Shown: positions 40,353-40,378 of the stretch, piece by piece
Numbering within the stretch: the first letter of the stretch is position 1
Layout: the number at the start of each line of letters is the position of its first letter
Made by a program: the position numbers and the translations under genes
Notes under the pieces: model-generated
Told to the model about the DNA's origin: nothing
The model's database searches: none
Seen by the model: only the letters and a program-made list of their open reading frames with translations
Source: SIG607 sp045646245
Lineage (GTDB): Bacteria; Bacillota; Clostridia; Oscillospirales; Acutalibacteraceae
DNA length: 40,378 nt
Assembly (NCBI GenBank): GCA_045646245.1
Contig: JAZRKJ010000072.1
Span: 1 to 40,378, forward strand
Direction of reading: 5' to 3'

Positions 40353-40378
40353 ATGAAACCCCCGATTGCCGTAGCAAT

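Overview
The window looks like a chromosomal segment of an anaerobic, Gram-positive-type member of the Bacillota, most likely a gut or rumen Clostridia (Oscillospirales-like). I infer this from the AGGAG-type ribosome binding sites, clean TTGACA/TATAAT promoters with 17-base spacers, frequent TTG/GTG starts, lipobox lipoproteins, the FakA/FakB and PlsX lipid genes, a ferredoxin-dependent 2-oxoacid oxidoreductase and Na+-coupled symporters. No rRNA, tRNA, CRISPR array, prophage or transposase gene was seen.

Region 1 (1-10222) is a patchwork. It holds the tail of a TetR-type regulator, small lipoproteins, a MATE exporter, a CocE/NonD hydrolase broken by an in-frame TGA, an XRE repressor with two operators controlling an AT-rich adenylate-forming ligase, a metallo-beta-lactamase-fold gene broken by a one-base frameshift, two more lipoproteins and an ArsB/SLC13-type permease with a His-rich N terminus. 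Several genes here are damaged.

Region 2 (10221-10594) is a gene-free structured element. It has 16-bp perfect terminal inverted repeats and contains a series of small hairpins joined by a repeated spacer, AGTGATATT on the left and its complement AATATCACT on the right. A looser hairpin array lies at 370-488.

Region 3 (10596-22905) is lipid-centred. A minus-strand, translationally coupled operon encodes an acyl ligase fused to an acyl carrier domain, two PlsC-type acyltransferases and a free acyl carrier protein. A phosphopantetheinyl transferase is transcribed divergently from an overlapping promoter. After a YitT/LysR deletion scar and a deacetylase/hydrolase pair comes fakB-fakB-fakA-plsX, the route that phosphorylates fatty acids and hands acyl groups to glycerolipid synthesis.

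Region 4 (22987-25967) holds a GT2-GtrA fusion glycosyltransferase and two alpha/beta hydrolases.

Region 5 (26044-35698) is a probable aromatic-acid or amino-acid fermentation island: an SSS symporter divergent from an operon of CoA ligase, iorA, iorB, paaK and a double-ACT protein. Three copies of a 16-bp operator sit in the shared promoter region. A Fic protein and an NSS-family amino-acid symporter follow.

Region 6 (35728-40352) has a D,D-carboxypeptidase homologue that has lost two of its three catalytic motifs, co-transcribed with a large unrecognised membrane-anchored protein, plus a multi-pass membrane protein and a metallophosphoesterase.
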